From positions 162,231,869 through 162,295,868 of the forward strand of contig NC_084463.1 of NCBI RefSeq assembly GCF_027409185.1: 64,000 nt of DNA. The letters are read 5' to 3'. A model generated the notes under the pieces. It searched no databases. It was given only the letters and a program-made list of their open reading frames with translations, and was not told where the DNA came from. Positions 32,101 through 42,740 of the stretch are shown here, piece after piece (position 1 is the stretch's first letter; each line of letters opens with the position of its first letter). Origin of the DNA: Cynocephalus volans. Its lineage: Eukaryota > Chordata > Mammalia > Dermoptera > Cynocephalidae. Both the position numbers and the translations under genes were made by a program.

Positions 32101-35021
32101 AAAAAAAAAAAAAGAACTTACCATGGCCCAGGCACTGCTGTGAGCAGTATTTGTATATTTACTTGTTTAACCCCTAGCAACCTTGTTGGAATAGCTGCTA
32201 TTATTCCCAGATGGAGTCACTTGTCTTAAGATACACATCTATTACAATGGTGACATTGGCTTACTGGCCAGGCACCAAAAAAACCAAAAACAGACAAAAA
32301 GTGGTGACACTAGATTTAAACCCAGGCAGTCTGCTCTATGCATTCATTCAGAACGATTGATTGAGCACCTCTATGTGCCAGGCACTATCCTGGGCATTGG
32401 AGACCAGGAGAAATGATGGTACCTAGGACTAGGGTGCTAGCAGTGGGGATGGTGAGAGGGGGCTGGACTCAGAATCTGTCTGGAAGGCAGAGCCATCAGC
32501 ACTTGGTGATGGATTGGACATGGGTGGGAGGGAGAAGCTTTGACCAGAGGGACTGGACAGTGGTGTTGCTATTTCCCAGGATAAAAAGGAGCAAGCTGGG
32601 GGCGGGGAGGGGAAGAGGAGATAGGAGGCCTGCTGGACATCCCCGTGGAGGTGTCAGGCAGGCAGCTGGAGGCACGAGTCTGCAGTTCCTTGGAGCACAG
32701 GGCAGGCCCCACTGGAGAGATGCATTTAGGAGCTGCTGGTGGGGTAAAGCCATGGACAGGGGGAGGCTATCTGCTCAGTGAGAACAGCTGGAGGAGAGGA
32801 GAAACCATAGCCTGAGCCCTGGGAGAGGAGGAGGACTGGGAAGGTCCCAGTCAGACCCAGGAGAGCCAGAAGACTGGGTCCCGGGGTGATGTGCAGACCA
32901 GGTTGTGGACGAGGGAGGGATCCCTAGTGTCGGGGCTGTCAGGAGTTCAGGTGGGAGCTCAGCTGAGAAGTCACTGTTTTATTTAGATAGGGTCACTAAA
33001 GAGACCTTTTTCTTTTCTTTTCTTTTCTTTTTTCTTTTTTGGTGGCTGGGTGGTTTGGGGATCTGAACCCATGACCTTGGGGTAATAAGGCTGAACTCTA
33101 AACAACTGAGCTAACTGGCCAGCCCAGGAGACCCTTTTCAAGGCCAGTTTTGGTGGATGGGTGGGGGTGGAGGGAGTATGCCTAGGACCCCACAAGGGCC
33201 CCATTTGGCCCCAGGAGCTGGACACTTTGATTCCAATTTTTCCTGAACAAGCAAGCTCAGCAAGCATGTGCTCCTGGAGATAGAATGCCCCTCACTCTGG
33301 ATTCCCAGTGCCCCAGCTGTGGTCCAGGATAAAATAACCCAGCCCTGGTGGCCTCACATTCTACAGAGCAGCTGACACAAGATAGGAGTCGTCCCTCCAA
33401 TAGGCAGACAGTTGAAGCAGACAGGTGCTGCAACCATTTCGTGAACTGATTTATTTTTAAAGGTCATTTATTTCCTTAAATATTTTGCCCAGTTTGGGAG
33501 GCAGCCATGAGAGCCCTTACCTTGCAGAGAGGCAGGATTCTAGAGGTGGTGGGAGCAGGATTCTAGAGGAGGTGGGAGCAGGTTCTAGGCCTCACTTTCT
33601 GAGCTCAAATCCTGCCATTTCCAGTTCTGTGACCAAGTCCGAGTTACGTAGCCTCTCTGTGCCTCAGTTACTGCATCTGTACAGTGGGGCTGATTATAGA
33701 ACTTAATCAGTTGTAAATTATTAGCTCAGAGCCTGGCATTGAGTAATTTGTTTTGGGGGGTGTGAGGGTAGCAGGTCGTGTATTTATTTATTTTTTTATT
33801 TATTTTTAATCATAACATAGTTGATTGTACATATCTGTGGGGTACACAGTTGAATATCAATACCTGTGTGGCACCAAGTAATTTCTCCCTAAATGTTGGC
33901 TATGCTGATTATCATTATTGGAGTCAGTCCAACCTGGGAAGCAGGACAATGGCCCACCGAGAGGGACAGAACTCCCGATGGCTCATGCACACACACCCTT
34001 ACCCCCACAGTGGTACCCGGAGGTGAATCACTTCTGCAAGGAGGTGCCCATCATTGTTGTGGGCTGCAAGACTGACCTGCGCAAGGACAAGTCGCTGGTG
34101 AATAAGCTGCGGAAAAATGGGTTGGAGCCCGTGACCTATCACAGGGTAGGAAACCCAGCCTGGGGGTGAGGGCAGGGAAGGACTTGGAGAGAGCATCTCT
34201 AGGGACTTCTCAGTGGCACCAGGCATCCAGCACACTCAGGGTGTGGGTCAGGGGTCAGGAACTGCCAGTACTTGGAAATGGTTCCTACAATACTCTGGGA
34301 GGTTCTTCCAGTAGAAGCAAGACTGAGGGAGTGGGGGCCGGCCCGTGGCTTTCTCGGGAGAGTGTGGTGCTGATAACACCAAGGCCCTGGGTTCGGATCC
34401 TATATAGGGATGGCCGGTTCACTCACTGACTGAGCGTGGTGCTGACAACACCCAGTCAAGGGTTAAGATCCCCTTACCGGTCATCTTTTAAAAAAGAAAA
34501 AAAAAAAAAAAAGACTGAGGGAGCGTGCATATCAGAGTCAGTGCTACCCACCCACTTCACAGATGGGGAAGCTGAGGCCTAGAGAGGACGCCCATCTATT
34601 CAGTCCACAGGCCCCTCTCTGACACTCCTGAGTTAGCTGGAAGTTAATAAGTTGGTGCCATGAGAGGCAGAGACACAGCTCAGAACTGAGGTAGGGAAAA
34701 CAATGAAGGGATGAGAGCAATTGGTCAAGGCAGAGTATGGGAGCTGTGGGTGCCCTAGAAGACCCTCATCTTCCACTGCCATCCTGGAGACGCCCTTGCA
34801 AGGCCACCCAGTGTCCCTACCTCACAGCAGCCCTGTCTCCCTCTCCCTGTTAGGGCAAGGAGATGGCAAGGTCCGTGGGCGCGGTGGCCTACCTCGAGTG
34901 CTCGGCTCGGCTCCACGACAACGTCCACTCCGTCTTCCAGGAGGCAGCCGAGGTGGCTCTCAGCAGCCGCAGTCGCAACTTCTGGCGGCGGATTACCCAG
35001 ACCTTTTGCGTAGTGACCTGA
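26035..35021 (+). CDS. RHOD: Rho-related GTPase RhoD, full coding span (5 joined exons)
   Basis: Joining 26035-26175, 30314-30401, 31182-31291, 34011-34145 and 34854-35021 gives 642 nt, or 213 codons plus TGA (human is 210 aa from memory). All GTPase boxes are intact: P-loop GDGGCGKT (27-34), switch [10 protein letters not shown] with Thr52, DTAGQ (74-78), G4 CKTD (132-135) and G5 ECSA (173-176). The tail has basic residues and a C-terminal CVVT prenylation box (210-213). RhoD is a membrane-anchored Rho GTPase that controls early-endosome motility and actin. The Ala-rich N-terminal extension is longer than in human. Confidence 0.98.
26483..26705 (+). repeat. MIR-type SINE
   Basis: TTTGGAGCCAGACTGCCTGG, CATGTGCCCTTGGGCAAGTC, CTCTCGGGGCCTGTTTCCC and GGTGCCCACCTCACAGGGT appear in order. 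Confidence 0.8.
28305..28530 (+). repeat. MIR-type SINE
   Basis: TGGCCTCTGGAGCCAGAGAC, CTTGGACAAGTCACTTCTCC and TCTCTGGGCCTCATC, with a degraded 3' half. Confidence 0.7.
29815..29945 (+). repeat. L2-type tail with (GAAT)n
   Basis: CCCCAGGGCAGGGACTGAGT is followed by an L2-like end, then TGAATGAATGAATGAATGAA and variants. Confidence 0.7.
30314..30401 (+). CDS. RHOD: RHOD coding exon 2 (switch I)
   Basis: Acceptor TTCTTCCTCAG, donor GTGAGT. It encodes [18 protein letters not shown] and [11 protein letters not shown], ending on the first base of Gly77. Confidence 0.97.
30402..31181 (+). other. RHOD: RHOD intron 2
   Basis: A 0.8-kb intron. I see no repeat or exon in it. Confidence 0.85.
31182..31291 (+). 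CDS. RHOD: RHOD coding exon 3 (switch II)
   Basis: Acceptor TTTGCACAG, donor GTAGGT. It completes Gly77 and encodes [19 protein letters not shown] through CDNIFNR, the switch II and G3-strand region. Confidence 0.97.
31945..32112 (+). mobile_element. CYN-like dimeric tRNA-Ile SINE
   Basis: Full sense dimer: GGGGCCGGCCCCGTGGCTCA, GGTTCGGATCCTATATAGGG, CCCCTTACTGGTC and an A tail. The target duplication AGAACTTACC stands on both sides (31931-31940 and after the tail), inside an older L2/MIR remnant. Confidence 0.95.
32256..32300 (+). mobile_element. SINE 3' fragment (tentative)
   Basis: GCTTACTGGCCAGGCACC followed by an A-rich stretch resembles the end of a tRNA-Ile monomer, and GGTGACA recurs on each side. 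The piece is very short. Confidence 0.35.
33010..33125 (-). mobile_element. tRNA-Ile SINE monomer
   Basis: A (TTTTC)n tail, then GGTGGCTGGGTGGTTTGGGG, ATCTGAACCCATGACCTTGG and GAGCTAACTGGCCAGCCC. Flanked by AGAGACCTTTT / GGAGACCCTTTT. Confidence 0.9.
33532..33588 (+). repeat. 23-bp minisatellite, about 2.5 copies
   Basis: GCAGGATTCTAGAGGTGGTG plus GGA, then the same unit with one change, then a partial third unit. Confidence 0.85.
33588..33760 (+). repeat. MIR-type SINE
   Basis: TGAGCTCAAATCCTGCCATT, GTGCCTCAGTTACTGCATCT and GTACAGTGGGGCTGATTATA, in + orientation. Confidence 0.7.
33777..33905. repeat. Old L1 3'-UTR fragment
   Basis: A (TTTA)-rich start, then GTTGATTGTACATATCTGTG and GGGTACACAGTTGAATATCA, typical of L1MA/MB-type 3' ends. 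Confidence 0.55.
34011..34145 (+). CDS. RHOD: RHOD coding exon 4 (G4 box)
   Basis: 45 codons, acceptor ACCCCCACAG, donor GTAGGA. It encodes [18 protein letters not shown], then [10 protein letters not shown] with the guanine-specificity motif, ending VTYHR. Confidence 0.97.
34146..34853 (+). other. RHOD: RHOD intron 4
   Basis: A short intron carrying one complete SINE. The rest is unremarkable. Confidence 0.85.
34334..34511 (+). mobile_element. CYN-like dimeric tRNA-Ile SINE
   Basis: Full sense dimer ending CCCCTTACCGGTCATCTTTT and a long A tail. Perfect target duplication AGACTGAGGGAG on both sides. Confidence 0.95.
34854..35021 (+). CDS. RHOD: RHOD last coding exon (G5 box, CAAX)
   Basis: The acceptor CTCCCTGTTAG ends at 34853. 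It encodes [20 protein letters not shown] and ends in [14 protein letters not shown] with TGA at 35019-35021. Cys210 is the expected prenylation site. Confidence 0.97.
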   Translation, partial: GKEMARSVGAVAYLECSARLHDNVHSVFQEAAEVALSSRSRNFWRRITQTFCVVT

Positions 35022-35450
35022 CCAGCTTGGTGCCCTCCCTGCCCCTGACTGCCCAGGCAGCACCAGAAGGAGCTGGGCACTGACCTCCTGCCGAGTTGGC
35101 TGGGCTGGACCCAGTCCCCAGGCTGTGACTGCCGAACTGCACCTCAGCAGATGGGTACCACCAAGGCTAGGCCCCAGGGTCTGGGAACCCTGGATGGAGG
35201 AAGGCTGTGGAGGGCTACTGCTGGAGTCACCTGGAATCACAGACTCCCAGTGCCCGATCATGAACTGACATCCTGGAGTGGCCTGTGTAGCCTGACCTGG
35301 CGCCACCTCGTAGCTGGTCTCAGGGCTGCACCTGCAGGACCTGGCATTCTTAGGACCATCCTGCCAGAACCCCACCCTGGCCCTTCCCCCTTGGCCCTGC
35401 CTGTCCCAATGGTAAGTGTAACAACTAAAGTCACATCACTTGTCCTTTGC
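35022..35450 (+). other. RHOD: RHOD 3' UTR (inferred extent)
   Basis: Follows the TGA. No AATAAA is present before the SINE cluster. ACTAAA at 35424-35429, followed by GT-rich TTGTCCTTTGCG, is a weak candidate signal, so an end near 35450 is inferred. Confidence 0.4.
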
Positions 35451-35467
35451 GTCATGCCTCTTATTTC

Positions 35468-35648
35468 TTTTTCTTTTTCTTTTTTTTTTTTTTTAAAGAT
35501 GACCGGTAAGGGGATCTTAACCCTTGACTTGGTGTTGTCAGCACCACGCTCAGCCAGTGAGCGAACCGGCCATCCATATATGGGATCCGAACCCAGGGCC
35601 TTGGTGTTATCAGCACCGCACTCTCCCGAGTGAGCCACGGGCCGGCCC
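35468..35648 (-). mobile_element. CYN-like dimeric tRNA-Ile SINE
   Basis: Full antisense dimer from its T tail to GGGCCGGCCC. It directly abuts the T tail of a second SINE (35649-35794). The duplication CATGCCTCTTATTTC flanks the pair, not each member. Confidence 0.93.
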
Positions 35649-35794
35649 TTTTTTTTTTTTTTTTGTCGTTTTTTCGTGACCGGCACTCAGCCAGTGAGTG
35701 CACCGGTCATTCCTATATAGGATCCGAACCCGCGGCGGGAGGTCGCCGCGCTCCCAGCGCAGCACTCTACCGAGTGCGCCACGGGCTCGGCCCC
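35649..35794 (-). mobile_element. Divergent type-B SINE
   Basis: Antisense: T tail, CGTGACCGGCACTCAGCCAG, GATCCGAACCCGCGGCGGGA, GGTCGCCGCGCTCCCAGCGC, and an end in CACGGGCTCGGCCCC. The first half differs strongly from the tRNA-Ile dimer but keeps the B box, and the second half is a short stub. Two other copies lie at 43366 and 55528. Confidence 0.9.
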
Positions 35795-36249
35795 ATGCCT
35801 CTTATTTCAAAGAGACTTTACACACCTGTTCCAAGGTGGGACTGCTGGGCCTTGGGCAAGTTCTTCTGGGCCTCAGCTTCCACACCTGTGAAATGGGACC
35901 AATCACAGACTACGTAATGGAGCTTTGGGATGAGTAAGAGGGTTACGAAGAGCAACACTTGCAAAGAGCTTAGTAGGTGCCTGGCACACAATGAAGTGCT
36001 CATGCAGGGTTCACACTGATACTTTTATTCATTTACCTACTGTATTAGTCAGGCTTCTCCCGAGAAACAGAACTAGTAGAATGTGTATATATGGAGAGAC
36101 AGATTTATTTTAAGGAATTGGCTCATGTGATTGTGGGGGCTGGTAAATCTGAAACTTGTAAGGTAGGCTGGAAATTCAGGTGAGTTGGTTTTGCCATCGT
36201 GAGTCCCGATTCTGAAGGGCAGCAGGCTGGAAATTCAGGCAGGGTTTCT

Positions 36250-36431
36250 TTTTTTCTTTTTTCTTTTTTTTTTCTTAAAAGATGACCAGTAAGGGGATCT
36301 TAACCCTTGACTTGGTGTTGTCAGCACCACACTCACCCAGTGAGCTAACTGGCCATCCCTATATGGGATCCGAACCCACGGCCTTGGTGTTATCAGCACC
36401 ACACTCTCCCGAGTGAGCCACGGGCCGGCCC
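36250..36431 (-). mobile_element. CYN-like dimeric tRNA-Ile SINE inside the MLT2-like LTR
   Basis: Full antisense dimer with the target duplication CAGGCAGGGTTTCT on both sides. Confidence 0.95.
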
Positions 36432-36607
36432 CAGGCAGGGTTTCTATGTGGCTGACTCGAGGCAGAATTGCTGCTTCTTCAGGAAACCTCAGTCTTTTCT
36501 CTTAAGGCCTTCCACTGACTGGATGAGGCCCACCCACATTCTGGAGGTAACCTGCTTAACTCAAGGTCTACTGACTTAAATGTTAATCACATCTAAAAAT
36601 ATACATA

Positions 36608-36683
36608 ATACCAAGGTCAAGGGTTCTGATCCCCATACCGGCCAGCTGGGAAAAAAATACACACACACACACACACACACACA
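36608..36683 (+). mobile_element. tRNA-Ile SINE 3' part with (CA)n tail
   Basis: ATACCAAGGTCAAGGGTTCT, GATCCCCATACCGGCCAGCT, A-run, then ACACACAC repeats. The 5' part is missing. Confidence 0.85.
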
Positions 36684-37884
36684 AGCCTTTACAACATCTA
36701 GATTGCTGTTTGACCAAATAACTGGGCACCGTAGGCTTGCCAAGTTGACATATGAAATGAACCACCACACCTATTTATTTCTCTATTTAATCACCTCATT
36801 CTTAACATTCACAACACTGCCAAGAGATAAGAAGCAACAAGACAGAACTTACTCCTCCCTGAGACTCTCCCAGCATCAAGCCCATCACGACATCCACTTT
36901 CCTATTAATACTCTCATCTCCCTTGGCCACGTCCTCTTGTCTTGCCCACCTTGCAAAATGTCACTCAGCATCCCACAGACTCATCACTGTGATGAGCTCA
37001 TCCTCTCCCCACCACACATGCCCCGGTCTCTCCTTCCCAGGAAATGCCTTCTCTCTCCTGGAAACTCCCCAAACACCCCTTCATGCTGGGGTAGGGGCCT
37101 TTCCTCTGTGTGTATCCCAGGATGTTGCAAACAGACCTGGCTTCCCTATTAGGCTTTGAGGGCATAGACTGTGGGTTCCCTGTGTGAGATCCCTAGCTCC
37201 TGTCATAGTGTTGGGCACATCAGAGAGCTCCTTAAACACCAGGCTGTTGAATAGATGACTGAGTCCCTGGTCAGTCAGCGGAGGAGACTGAGCCAGCACC
37301 TGGGTGTCCTGACATCTTGTCAGCATCTTGCCCTCACTTGGGGGAGACAGTCAAGTCCCACCGCTCACCCGCATCATCATATCCACTAAGACATGGCAGG
37401 TGTGAGGCTGTAAGACCAAGGGGTTTGCCCCAGACACCAGCCAGTTTGGGCAGAGCTACAACTTGCTGGAAAGTCCACTGACTGGGTCGGAACCTGAAGC
37501 AGTCGGAGCAGTGCCTGAGGAACACAGCAGAAGGTGCCAGGTGCTTGGCTGATGAGGTGCTGTTGTTAGACCCATTTCAGAGAAGAAAATGAGGACCAAA
37601 CTTAAAGTCTGATCTGCATAGGGTCATGTGGCCAGAAGTAGGACTGAGGTTCAACTCAGGCTTTCACTGCACTTCACTGAGGATACATGAGGTCAAGGTC
37701 AGGGAGAAGCAATTGGAAAACAGGGTGGGGTCAGGGAGCTGAAGGATCCAAAGGTGTGCAGAGGTGGGGGAGAAAAGTGGACACCTGCCTGGTCTGTTGG
37801 GGCTACCCTGGCTGGAGAGGAGGGTCCCTGCAGGGGGCGGTGGGTGTCAGGAACCCACACTCAACTTTCTCTGCAGCCCCTGCC

Positions 37885-38075
37885 TTTGCCCTCACCAAGG
37901 GCTGCTCATTTATTTTCTTCCAGAGCTCATCCCCACTTGAAATGGTCCTGTCTGTCTTCCTGCTGGCATGCCAGCTCCCTGAGAGCACAGACTGTGTTTG
38001 GAAACCCCTGTGCCTCAAAAAATGCCTAGCACATAGGAAACACTCAACAGATACATGATGAATGGGTGAATGAAT
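37885..38075 (+). repeat. L2-type 3' fragment
   Basis: ATGCCAGCTCCCTGAGAGCA, CAGACTGTGTTTGG, AATGCCTAGCACATAGGAAA and CACTCAACAGATACATGATG before TGAATGAATGA. Confidence 0.75.
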
Positions 38076-39689
38076 GACTGCTAGGAATCGGTGGTCTACT
38101 TCAGGTGCCCCTCCATTCTGGCCTGGATTGCCACATAAGTCTCCCAGCACCCAGGCTCCCACCTCCTTCATCCCCCTCACCTCCTGCAGAGCCAGCTGCC
38201 AAAGGACAGACCCAGCCACATCACCGCCCTGCACAAGAGCCTTCCACAGCCCCCTCTGCCCAGAGCAGAAGATCCAGTCCCCAGCTGGGAACTTGCTTTG
38301 TCCCCAGGACACCTCACCACACCTTCTACAGCCACACCCGGGTCCACACCCAGGAGCACTGACCTCCAAGCCTTTGCCAGGCTGCTGCCCCGCCTCAGCG
38401 CACCTCCTCCCAAACACTACCTGGGCAGACCTCCCCCACCCCCAGCTCAGACACCAAAAATTCTCCAGGAAGTCTGTAAAACTGTCGCTGACTCTTCCCT
38501 GCAGGTGCACAGACATGCGCACACACACACCCCAAAGTGTCCACTCTTTTGGCTTGGTCCCTCTGCCTAGGGAACCAGGCTTTTCTTCCCGTGCTGTGAA
38601 AAGGCCAGGTTGGACTCTCAAAGATGACAGGTCTGGTGTCGGGACCAGGCAGGGTGTCTGGGAGGGTGGAGGCGGGAGCTGGGAGACCAGTTGGGCCGCT
38701 GCAGACGTCCAGACCCAAGGAACAAGCCACCACAAGTCAAAGTGTGGTGACTTCTGGGCTGCAACATGGCAAGGGTGGACTGTGGGAAGGGTGGAGACGT
38801 TGGGAGTGAGAGAAGAATGCGGGCCTCTCCCCCTGGTGAGAAATAGGCTTGCACCATCCCTAGGACACCAGCACTGGGAGAGGTGGGATCCATGTCAGGT
38901 GACAGACTTCTTGCTCTGGCCCCTCTCCCCACTGCCCAGCCCGTGTTTCAGGCCCTGACCCCGTCCAGCCGACCACACACAGCTCTCTAGGGTGTGAAAG
39001 GAGAGCATGGTGAGGGTGACCAAAGCACTGAGGTGCCCGCTGCCAAGGAGCCAGGGTTATTCTTACTCTGCTCCTCCTCCTCACCCAACAATCCCCCCTT
39101 TCAATTCCTCACAACCCTGCAGGGCAGGACGGGTGGGGCCAGCCAAGTGGGAGCTGGGAAAGGCACAGCCCAGAGGCCGCCGGGCCAAAAGCCACAAACC
39201 ACGGTGTCTGTGTTTCCCCACACTGCCTCCACCCACCCTTTGGGTTGTCTGCCGGGAAGCCAGGGGCAAGGGTGGGGACCCCAAGTCATCTCCTCCAGGA
39301 CAGGCCACTCCCTGGCATCCTGAGGGCAGGGAGGGTGGGGCATATACTGTCTGTGAGTCACAAAGCTTCTCTCTCCCCTCTGCCTGGGCAGCACCCTCGG
39401 CCCCACATCTGGATGCAGGGGGTCGCGGCTGGCAGATCACCCCACTTCGGGCCACCGTCTTTGCTCTCTCCAGCCTCCTTTTGCTCCTGAGGGCCCTTCC
39501 TTTGGAGGATGAGCACTCAGGGCCACCAGCAAGTTATCCCGAACTGCCGGCTAGAGAACCAACAAAGCCTGTGACCAGGCTGAGAGCAGTGAGATAGAGA
39601 ACAGAGTGGAATAGCTGACCACCCACCCCTTCATTCGAGGTCTTGATCTCCAAGCTAAATGCTTCTGATTCATAGGTCAGATTGTGGAA

Positions 39690-39900
39690 AGAAGGATTTT
39701 CCTGGGGTCAAGTTCTGGCTCTGCAGCTTACTAGCTGTGTGACCTTGGATGAGTCACAAGCACTCTCTTATCTGTCAGTTCCCTTATCTGTATCTCTTAT
39801 GTGTCAGTTTCCTTATCTGTAAAATGTGGGCAAGAGTAGGACCTACCTCCTAGAATGGTTGGGAGGATTAAATGAGTTAATGCAAATGGTGCTTATTCAC
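39690..39900 (+). repeat. MIR-type SINE with internal duplication
   Basis: CTTACTAGCTGTGTGACCTT and GGATGAGTCACAAGC, then CAGTTCCCTTATCTGTATCT and CAGTTTCCTTATCTGTAAAA (the same core step twice), GGAGGATTAAATGAGTTAAT. Confidence 0.8.
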
Positions 39901-41031
39901 TCACTCTGTGTTAACTACTAACTTGAGTTATTAACTATGAAATGAGGGTAATTATTTACTGTGCGAGCTTGCTGCAGGGTCTGCAAAGCAGGAGCAAGCA
40001 TGTAAGTGTTCATGCTGGTTCCGTCTTCCCAATCTGGGTCACCAAGTCTGGGAGGAGGAGGGAGGGAGCTCAGACACTCCTGGAGATGGGAAGCCTCAGC
40101 AGGAGAGAGAAAAATGGAGCATGAGGCCGATGGCTCTTTGCAGGGCCCACAGGGTGGGGCTGGGCCCTCTGAGGGCGCCTGGGAGGACAGCACTGGAATC
40201 TCTTCCAGGGCTCCTATTTGTTGGGGAGACACCAGGCCTCAGCCGGTGCTGAGCCCAGGGCAGATGTTCACTATGCTGGATTATGGAATATGGATTGGTT
40301 CCTACCATGTGCAGGCCCTGTTCTAGGCAGTGATTTCTGTTGAACACGGAGCACTGTGGGGATGGGGGTGTGGAGGTGAGCAGGATGTGTCCTTGCCTTC
40401 CGAACCTCCACCCTCCACCTTCCGTCCTCCATGGGAGCTCCAATGTGGACAGAGCTAGCAGGAGAGGGAAGCATCCGACACTCACTCAGCAGCCCCTAAG
40501 CACGGGAGCTGGCTCCTGCCATTGAGATAAACGAGGATTTGGGGGGCAATTCCCACTGAATGAAAGACACAGAGGGTACCCACCCCGCCCTACCCACACG
40601 TCTGAAACAGGGTTGCTTTGGGACCCCCATTCCTGTCTGCCCCCAGTTATGGTATCACACAGTTGTGTCTAGCTGAGCAGCACAGGTGACATTCTGCCCT
40701 TCCTGCCTCATTCAGTGCAATGAGCCCTTCACTTTACAGATGAGGAAACCAAGGCTCAGTAAGGTAAAGAGTGTCCCGGGACCAAAAGCAGGGAGTGGTG
40801 GAGCTGGGCACTTGGACGCAGGACCGGGACTCCCAGCCCCAGCTTCTGATCTCCCCTGGGTACTGGCCAGGAAGCTGGACCTCGCCCAGCAGAGGGCAGC
40901 AGGGCCCAAGGAGAGCAGCCTTTCTCAGCTCCCAGGGATGCCAGAGGGGCAGGTGTGGACATCCGCCCCATCCCTCCTGCCTGGGCCCTTTTAGTGACAT
41001 ACCACTCCCACCAGCTGCCACCCACTGAGCT

Positions 41032-41082
41032 GTGGCCGAGTAACTTGGCCATTCAGAGTGGCCGAGTAACTTGGCCATTCAG
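41032..41082 (+). repeat. Perfect 26-bp tandem duplication
   Basis: The unit beginning GTGGCCGAGTAACTTGGCCA occurs twice with no gap and no mismatch (41032-41057 and 41058-41082). Confidence 0.95.
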
Positions 41083-41683
41083 CCAGAATGAGAATCATGC
41101 TGTCCTAAGTCTGTTGTTGTTCTAAGGTGAGGGAGACCTGGGTTTGAATCCTGGCCCCCTGTACTTACCTACTCCCAGGTTTATAGTCAAGTGCATGGGC
41201 TGGAGCTGGAGCAACATCAAAGGAGACATCACATCAAAGTACCTCCCACAGGGCCAGTGCTCACGAGCACCATGTACCCAGTCTACACCCCAAGAGGAAG
41301 GTTGGGAGTTAGGGCCACTGATCTCTGCTCTCTCCTGACCCCACCCCAGAATTTGCAACATAGTCTGGGGAGATGCTCAAAATACTTAAAAGTGTCAAGG
41401 AACCCCAAGAGAGTGCTTCCAGACAGTGAGGTGCTGTGGGGTACAGTGGGCAGGTACCAGAAGGCATGACCCATGTGGCCAGAACAATCCTGGGGGGCTG
41501 ACAGGAGAAGCGGGGAGCCAAGAACCCTGGGGGACAGGCCGTGAACTCTCTTCTCCCTGTACTCCCACCAGCTGTGGCAAAGAGCTTCCTGCACAGTCCA
41601 GCCCAGATGCTTTAGACAACCCCAGCTCTCCAGCTCCTTTCACTTCCCCACCCTAGATCTGCCCCCCAGAATCAAAAATGAAA

Positions 41684-41750
41684 TGGTGGGCTGGTAACTC
41701 CAAGGTCAAGGTTTCTGATCCCCTTAAGAGTCAGCCTGCCAAAAAAAGAA
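41684..41750 (+). mobile_element. tRNA-Ile SINE fragment
   Basis: GGTGGGCTGGTAACTCCAAG, GTCAAGGTTTCTGATCCCCT and a short A tail. An internal deletion removed part of the D arm. Confidence 0.7.
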
Positions 41751-42405
41751 GTGGCCTGATAAAGAACACACTACCCACATCCCTTATGTCCATCTCTCTG
41801 CAAGTTCTCATTCCCCTCACCCACATCCTGAACCCCAGGCCCACCTCCCAGGAGTTAATGCCCCAGGACCACCCTGACCACAGGGTATAGGAATGGCCCT
41901 GTAAATGTGTAAACGACTGGCCTCCCTTGCTTCTGGGATACGCATCCCAGAAAGTCTCAGCAAAATCATCACCACCTCATTGTCAACCTCCCTCACACCA
42001 TTATATGAGCTTCTCTTTCCCTCCTCCTTTTCCCCACTTCCTGGCAAGTTGTGTTTATTTTGGCTGCCTATTCATTTATTTGACAGTCATTTATTGAGCA
42101 CTCACAAATCCCCTGCCTCCCACCTAAGGACCCTCCCTGGTTTCTCTTCTGTCCTCTGGGCAGCCTTGCTGGGAGGAGCACCCCTCTCTCTTCAGAAGCT
42201 GAAACACTAGCCCCTCACTCTTGCCTGAACTTGGCAGCTAGGACATGACTGACATTATCATCTCCTCCTGTGCTCACCTCAGCCTCCTGGCTTAGGACTT
42301 TGAATCTGGAGCAGAAGACCAAGAGGGATGTTTACATTCATTTTGGTGACACTGTCAGTATTCTTTTCTTTAACTGGTACATAGAGCTTACTACATGCCT
42401 GACAC

Positions 42406-42564
42406 TTTTTTTTTTTTTTTTTGAAAGATGACCAGTAAGGGGATCTTAACCCTTGATTTGGTGGTGTCAGCAGTGAGCTAACCGGCCATCCCTATAAAGG
42501 GATACGAACCCGTGGCCTTGGTGTTATCAGCACCACACTCTCCCAAGTGAGCCACGGGCCGGTA
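42406..42564 (-). mobile_element. CYN-like dimeric SINE with internal deletion
   Basis: T tail, GATGACCAGTAAGGGGATCT, deletion between GGTGTCAG and CAGTGAGC, then GGATACGAACCCGTGGCC and CACGGGCCGG. Short CTGACACT flanks. Confidence 0.88.
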
Positions 42565-42567
42565 CTC

Positions 42568-42740
42568 TGACACTTCTAATATTAGCTCTTTCAATCCTCG
42601 TAACCACCCTACAAGGTAGGTATAGTTAGCAGCAGCCACATTTTACAGATGAGGAAACTGAGGGGCAGAGGGGTTAAGAAACTTGTCCAAAGTCACAAGC
42701 TAGAGAGCCACCCATCTAGGATTTGAACCTGGGCTGGGTG
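42568..42740. repeat. Old MIR/L2-class remnant
   Basis: ATTTTACAGATGAGGAAACT, GAGGGGCAGAGGGGTTAAGA and AGGATTTGAACCTGGGCTGG are the usual MIR/L2-class block. Confidence 0.6.

Larger units (their letters stand above)
31292..34010 (+). other. RHOD: RHOD intron 3
   Basis: Holds one full CYN-like SINE, one monomer, a small minisatellite, a MIR and an L1 3'-UTR remnant just before the next exon. The exon 4 acceptor is only about 100 bp from that L1 remnant. Confidence 0.85.
36040..36768 (+). mobile_element. MLT2-like ERVL solo LTR, broken by two SINEs
   Basis: It starts TGTATTAGTCAGGCTTCTCC, continues GAGAGACAGATTTATTTTAA and TTCCACTGACTGGATGAGGC, and ends CAAGTTGACATATG...ACCACCACA. From memory this is the MLT2 (ERVL) LTR layout. 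It has no coding capacity. SINEs are inserted at 36250-36431 and about 36608-36683. Confidence 0.65.

Noticed and set aside
37803-38735. 310-codon minus frame with an overlapping 294-codon plus frame
   Set aside because: The frames overlap an L2 fragment and low-complexity Pro/Ser sequence, with no recognisable domain and no sign of splicing.
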